Below are positions 6,359-8,866 of a stretch of DNA of 8,866 nt, in pieces. Source of the DNA: an uncultured Clostridia bacterium (GTDB lineage Bacteria > Bacillota > Clostridia > Oscillospirales > Acutalibacteraceae); NCBI GenBank assembly GCA_944381295.1, contig CALWKP010000145.1, positions 1 to 8,866 on the forward strand, given 5' to 3'. The notes beneath the pieces were generated by a model, which saw only the letters and a program-made list of their open reading frames with translations, was not told where the DNA came from and made no database searches. A program made the translations under genes and the position numbers. Numbering within the stretch: the first letter of the stretch is position 1; each line of letters begins with the position of its first letter.

Positions 6359-6847
6359 ATGGAAAAATTATTGGATTTGTTGAGTGAAAACGCACGAATG
6401 ACAACAGAAGAGCTGGCCGTGATGTTAAACAAGACAGAGGAAGAAGTTGCGAACCAGATTTCAGAGTATGAAAAGAAAGGCGTTATACGCGGATACCATG
6501 CTTTGATCGATTGGGATAAAGTGGACGAAAATCAGGCGACTGCTTTGATCGAATTGAAAGTGATTCCGAAAAGGGATAAAGGCTTTGATGAGATTGCTGA
6601 AAGGATTATGGAATTTAAAGAAGTAGAAAGTGTATACTTAATGTCCGGAGGATATGATCTGGCAGTTACTGTCAAGGGGAAAAGTATGCAGGAAATTGCT
6701 TTGTTTGTGGCGCGCAGACTGTCCCCTCTGGAATCGGTACAATCGACGGCGACACATTTTGTACTGACACGGTATAAAGATAGAGGAATCGTCCTGAATC
6801 CGGAAGATGAGAAGAACGACGAAAGGAGGAGCGTATTCTGTGATTGA
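6359..6847 (+). CDS. Lrp/AsnC family transcriptional regulator
   Basis: This 162-residue protein is a feast/famine (Lrp/AsnC) regulator. Residues 1-45 form the winged helix-turn-helix (TTEELAVMLNKTEEEVANQISEYEKKGVI region, read in parts: helix 2 at about 15-23, recognition helix at about 27-40). They are followed by the linker GYHALIDWDKV and an RAM ligand-binding domain from about 58 to 140. That domain contains the hallmark SVYLMSGGYDLAV, with G97-G98-Y99-D100. Such proteins form dimers and octamers and respond to amino acids. A polar tail (145-162) follows the domain, and its last codons overlap the next gene. GAGGAG lies 7 bases before the ATG. The overlap with an aminotransferase resembles the alaR-alaT arrangement known in Bacillus subtilis, so it probably controls that gene and perhaps itself. 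No palindromic operator was identified with confidence. Confidence 0.93.
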   Translation: MEKLLDLLSENARMTTEELAVMLNKTEEEVANQISEYEKKGVIRGYHALIDWDKVDENQATALIELKVIPKRDKGFDEIAERIMEFKEVESVYLMSGGYDLAVTVKGKSMQEIALFVARRLSPLESVQSTATHFVLTRYKDRGIVLNPEDEKNDERRSVFCD

Positions 6848-8009
6848 TTATGAATCCCGGATGAACGACGAGATCGTACGGCTGAAACCATCAGGAATCC
6901 GTCGTTTTTTTGATATTGCGGCGGAAATGGATAACGTGATCTCCTTAAGTATCGGAGAACCGGATTTTTCTACACCATGGCATGTTCGCCAGACAGGGAT
7001 CCAGTCCTTGGAGAAAGGAAGGACTTGGTATTCTCCGAACCGCGGATTTATGGAGCTGCGGGAAGAAATTTCCAAGTGGTTTGCACGCCGATATCATGTA
7101 GAATATGATCCGAAGTCGGAGGTATTGGTGACCGTTGGCGGTTCAGAAGCTTTGGATCTATGTATCCGCTCCCTGGTGAACCCAGGAGACGAAGTGCTGA
7201 TTCCCGAACCAAGTTTTGTCTGCTATGTTCCGCTCACAGAAATGGCCCGGGGGGTCCCGGTCATTATTGAAACAAAAGCAGAAGATCAGTTCCGATTGAC
7301 AGCGGAAGCACTGGAAGAAAAAATCACGCCGAAAACGAAATTATTGATTTTGCCGTTTCCCAACAATCCAACAGGAGCGGTGATGCGCCGGGAACATCTG
7401 GAAGCGGTTGCCCGTGTGGTAGAGAAACATGACCTGCTCGTACTTTCGGATGAAATTTACAGTGTTTTGACCTATGGAGAGACCGGTCATGTGTCGTTTG
7501 CGGAAATCGACGGTATGAGGGAGCGCACCATCGTCGTCAATGGTTTTTCTAAAGCGTTTGCAATGACAGGCTGGCGTCTCGGCTATGCATTAGGACCGAA
7601 AGAACTCATCAGGCAGATGACGAAACTACATCAATATGCCATCATGAGCGCTCCAACAACAGCGCAGTATGCTGCTGTGGAGGCAATGAAAAACGGTGAA
7701 GAAGATATTGAATATATGCGCGGGCAATATGATATGCGGCGCAGATTGATTGTAGATGGGCTGAATTCAATGGGATTGGATTGCTTTGAGCCGGAAGGGG
7801 CATTTTATGTATTTCCGTCGATTAAAAAGACAGGGCTTACCTCAGAAGATTTTTGTGAACGGTTGATTTATGCGAAACAAGTGGCGGTCGTTCCAGGCGT
7901 TGCATTTGGCAATTGCGGAGAAGGCTTTGTACGGGTAGCATATTCCAACTCGATCAAGAATATCAGCGAAGCGCTTAAACGAATCAAAGATTTTTTGCAG
8001 GAGATATAG
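6840..8009 (+). CDS. Class I/II PLP-dependent aminotransferase
   Basis: This 389-residue enzyme is a fold-type I aminotransferase (class I/II). Seen in order are GEPDF (39-43), YSPNRG (64-69), GGSEAL (100-105), the NNPTG motif (175-179), SDEIY (203-207) with the PLP-binding Asp and Tyr, GFSKAFAMTGWRLGY (235-249) with Schiff-base lysine K238 and phosphate-binding R246, and FVRVAYS with substrate carboxylate arginine R365. The catalytic set is complete. The substrate may be alanine, aspartate or aromatic amino acids and cannot be fixed from sequence. Pairing with an Lrp-type gene suggests alanine or another common amino acid. I chose the GTG at 6840 because AAAGGAGG (6822-6829) lies 10 bases upstream. 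An in-frame ATG at 6807 lacks such a site and would add 11 unlikely residues. The gene overlaps the regulator by 8 bases, which suggests coupled translation. Confidence 0.93.
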   Translation: MIDYESRMNDEIVRLKPSGIRRFFDIAAEMDNVISLSIGEPDFSTPWHVRQTGIQSLEKGRTWYSPNRGFMELREEISKWFARRYHVEYDPKSEVLVTVGGSEALDLCIRSLVNPGDEVLIPEPSFVCYVPLTEMARGVPVIIETKAEDQFRLTAEALEEKITPKTKLLILPFPNNPTGAVMRREHLEAVARVVEKHDLLVLSDEIYSVLTYGETGHVSFAEIDGMRERTIVVNGFSKAFAMTGWRLGYALGPKELIRQMTKLHQYAIMSAPTTAQYAAVEAMKNGEEDIEYMRGQYDMRRRLIVDGLNSMGLDCFEPEGAFYVFPSIKKTGLTSEDFCERLIYAKQVAVVPGVAFGNCGEGFVRVAYSNSIKNISEALKRIKDFLQEI

Positions 8010-8016
8010 GGAAGGA

Positions 8017-8866
8017 ATGGAAGAGGTAGCATTACTAGGCTGTCGGGGATATGAGTTTGAAGAAGTCAAACACGTGATCGACGAGCAGTTCCGGGTATTA
8101 GGGATTCAGAAAATGCTGCGGGATGGCATGAATGTTGTCATAAAGCCGAATTTGGTGATGAAAGAAGTCCCGGAAAAGGCATCCATAACGCACCCGGTGG
8201 TAACGGCAGCGGTTGGCTGCTGGATGAAAGAGCATGGCGCCAACGTAACCATTGCGGAAAGCCCGGGTGGGATGTATACATCTGTTTTGCTGAAATCCCT
8301 GTACCGGGAAACGGGATATCAGGAGATCGCGGAAAAGTATGGCTTCCGCCTGAACATGGACTGCTCTTACCGGGAGATCAGAGCGCCCAAGGGGGAACGC
8401 AGCAAACGGTTTACGGTGATCGAGCCGATTTTGAAAGCGGATTTGATCGTAGATGTGGCAAAACTGAAAACACATTGTATGACGATGCTGTCCGCAACCG
8501 TGAAAAATATGTTCGGTGCGGTTCCCGGGCTTATGAAGCCGGAACTCCATTGCCGTTTTCCGCAAAAACAGGACTTCTGCGAAATGTTGGTTGACTTGTG
8601 TGAATTATTAAGTCCTTCCATTTGCGTTCTGGACGGAATTACAGCGATGGAGGGGAATGGTCCAACAGGAGGAAGTCCGAGGCAAGTGGGCGTCATTGTG
8701 TCGGGAAAAAATCCATTTGCAGTAGACGTTATTGGTGCCAAATTGATTGGAATGGATCCGGAATCGATTCTGATGCTGCAATCCGGCAAAAGACGCGGGT
8801 TATGCCCATCACAAGAAGAAATCTGTATTCTGGGCGATGCTTTAGAGAAATATGTTGTCAATTACT
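8017..8866 (+). CDS. DUF362 domain protein, 3' end outside the window (partial)
   Basis: An open frame runs from the ATG at 8017 to the window edge without a stop, giving 283 residues plus one base. It matches the DUF362 family: NVVIKPNLV (39-47), SITHPVV (56-62), IAESPGG (79-85), VAKLKTHCMTMLSATVKNMF (147-166), LDGITAMEGNGPTGG (205-219) and DVIGAKLIGMDP (237-248). Many family members end in a ferredoxin-like 4Fe-4S domain. That part would lie beyond the window and cannot be judged. Cysteines in the visible part do not form a CxxCxxC cluster. No signal peptide is present. The gene starts 7 bases after the aminotransferase stop, with AGGG (8008-8011) as a weak, close ribosome binding site, so it is probably co-transcribed and translationally coupled. 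The biochemical role of the family is poorly defined, so I assign none. Confidence 0.9.
   Translation, partial: MEEVALLGCRGYEFEEVKHVIDEQFRVLGIQKMLRDGMNVVIKPNLVMKEVPEKASITHPVVTAAVGCWMKEHGANVTIAESPGGMYTSVLLKSLYRETGYQEIAEKYGFRLNMDCSYREIRAPKGERSKRFTVIEPILKADLIVDVAKLKTHCMTMLSATVKNMFGAVPGLMKPELHCRFPQKQDFCEMLVDLCELLSPSICVLDGITAMEGNGPTGGSPRQVGVIVSGKNPFAVDVIGAKLIGMDPESILMLQSGKRRGLCPSQEEICILGDALEKYVVNY

Noticed and set aside
8098..8861. Two minus-strand open frames of 155 and 164 residues at the right end.
   Set aside because: They lie opposite a plus-strand frame with clear DUF362 motifs; the residues look like reversed codon shadows.

Overview
The window looks like chromosome from a low-to-mid GC Firmicute, most likely an anaerobic member of the Clostridia (Oscillospiraceae/Ruminococcaceae-like). 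The reasons are strong AGGAGG ribosome binding sites, TTG and GTG starts placed by those sites, a bacterial V-type (A/V) ATPase operon, an ACT/UPF0210 gene pair, and a DUF362 protein. The assignment is an inference from gene content. No rRNA, tRNA, CRISPR array, insertion sequence or phage gene was seen.

Left part, minus strand (about 1-3480): the head of a V-type ATPase operon. In transcription order it encodes a 103-residue coiled-coil protein (probable peripheral-stalk subunit), subunit C (central-stalk/rotor connector) and subunit I (membrane stator). The genes are 4 and 7 bases apart, and each downstream ribosome binding site lies in the last codons of the gene before it, so translation is probably coupled. 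The operon continues leftward out of the window. A TTGAAA-N17-TATAAT promoter lies upstream, and the predicted leader of about 110 nt begins almost at once with a strong GC hairpin.

Middle, minus strand (about 3576-5292): a two-gene operon of a small ACT-domain protein (UPF0237) and a UPF0210/DUF711 protein, driven by a TTGACA-N17-CATAAT promoter. This pairing is conserved in Firmicutes, but its biochemical role is not established as far as I know.

Right part, plus strand (5498-8866): a divergent run of four genes: a PHP-family phosphoesterase of the histidinol-phosphatase (HisJ) type, an Lrp/AsnC regulator, a class I PLP aminotransferase overlapping the regulator by 8 bases, and a DUF362 protein cut by the window end. 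The Lrp-aminotransferase pair suggests locally regulated amino-acid transamination. The roles of the PHP enzyme and DUF362 protein in the same run are unclear.

The most intriguing material is the ACT-UPF0210 operon of unknown function, the structured leader of the V-ATPase transcript, and the PHP/Lrp/aminotransferase/DUF362 grouping. I found no clear evidence for a wholly new system.
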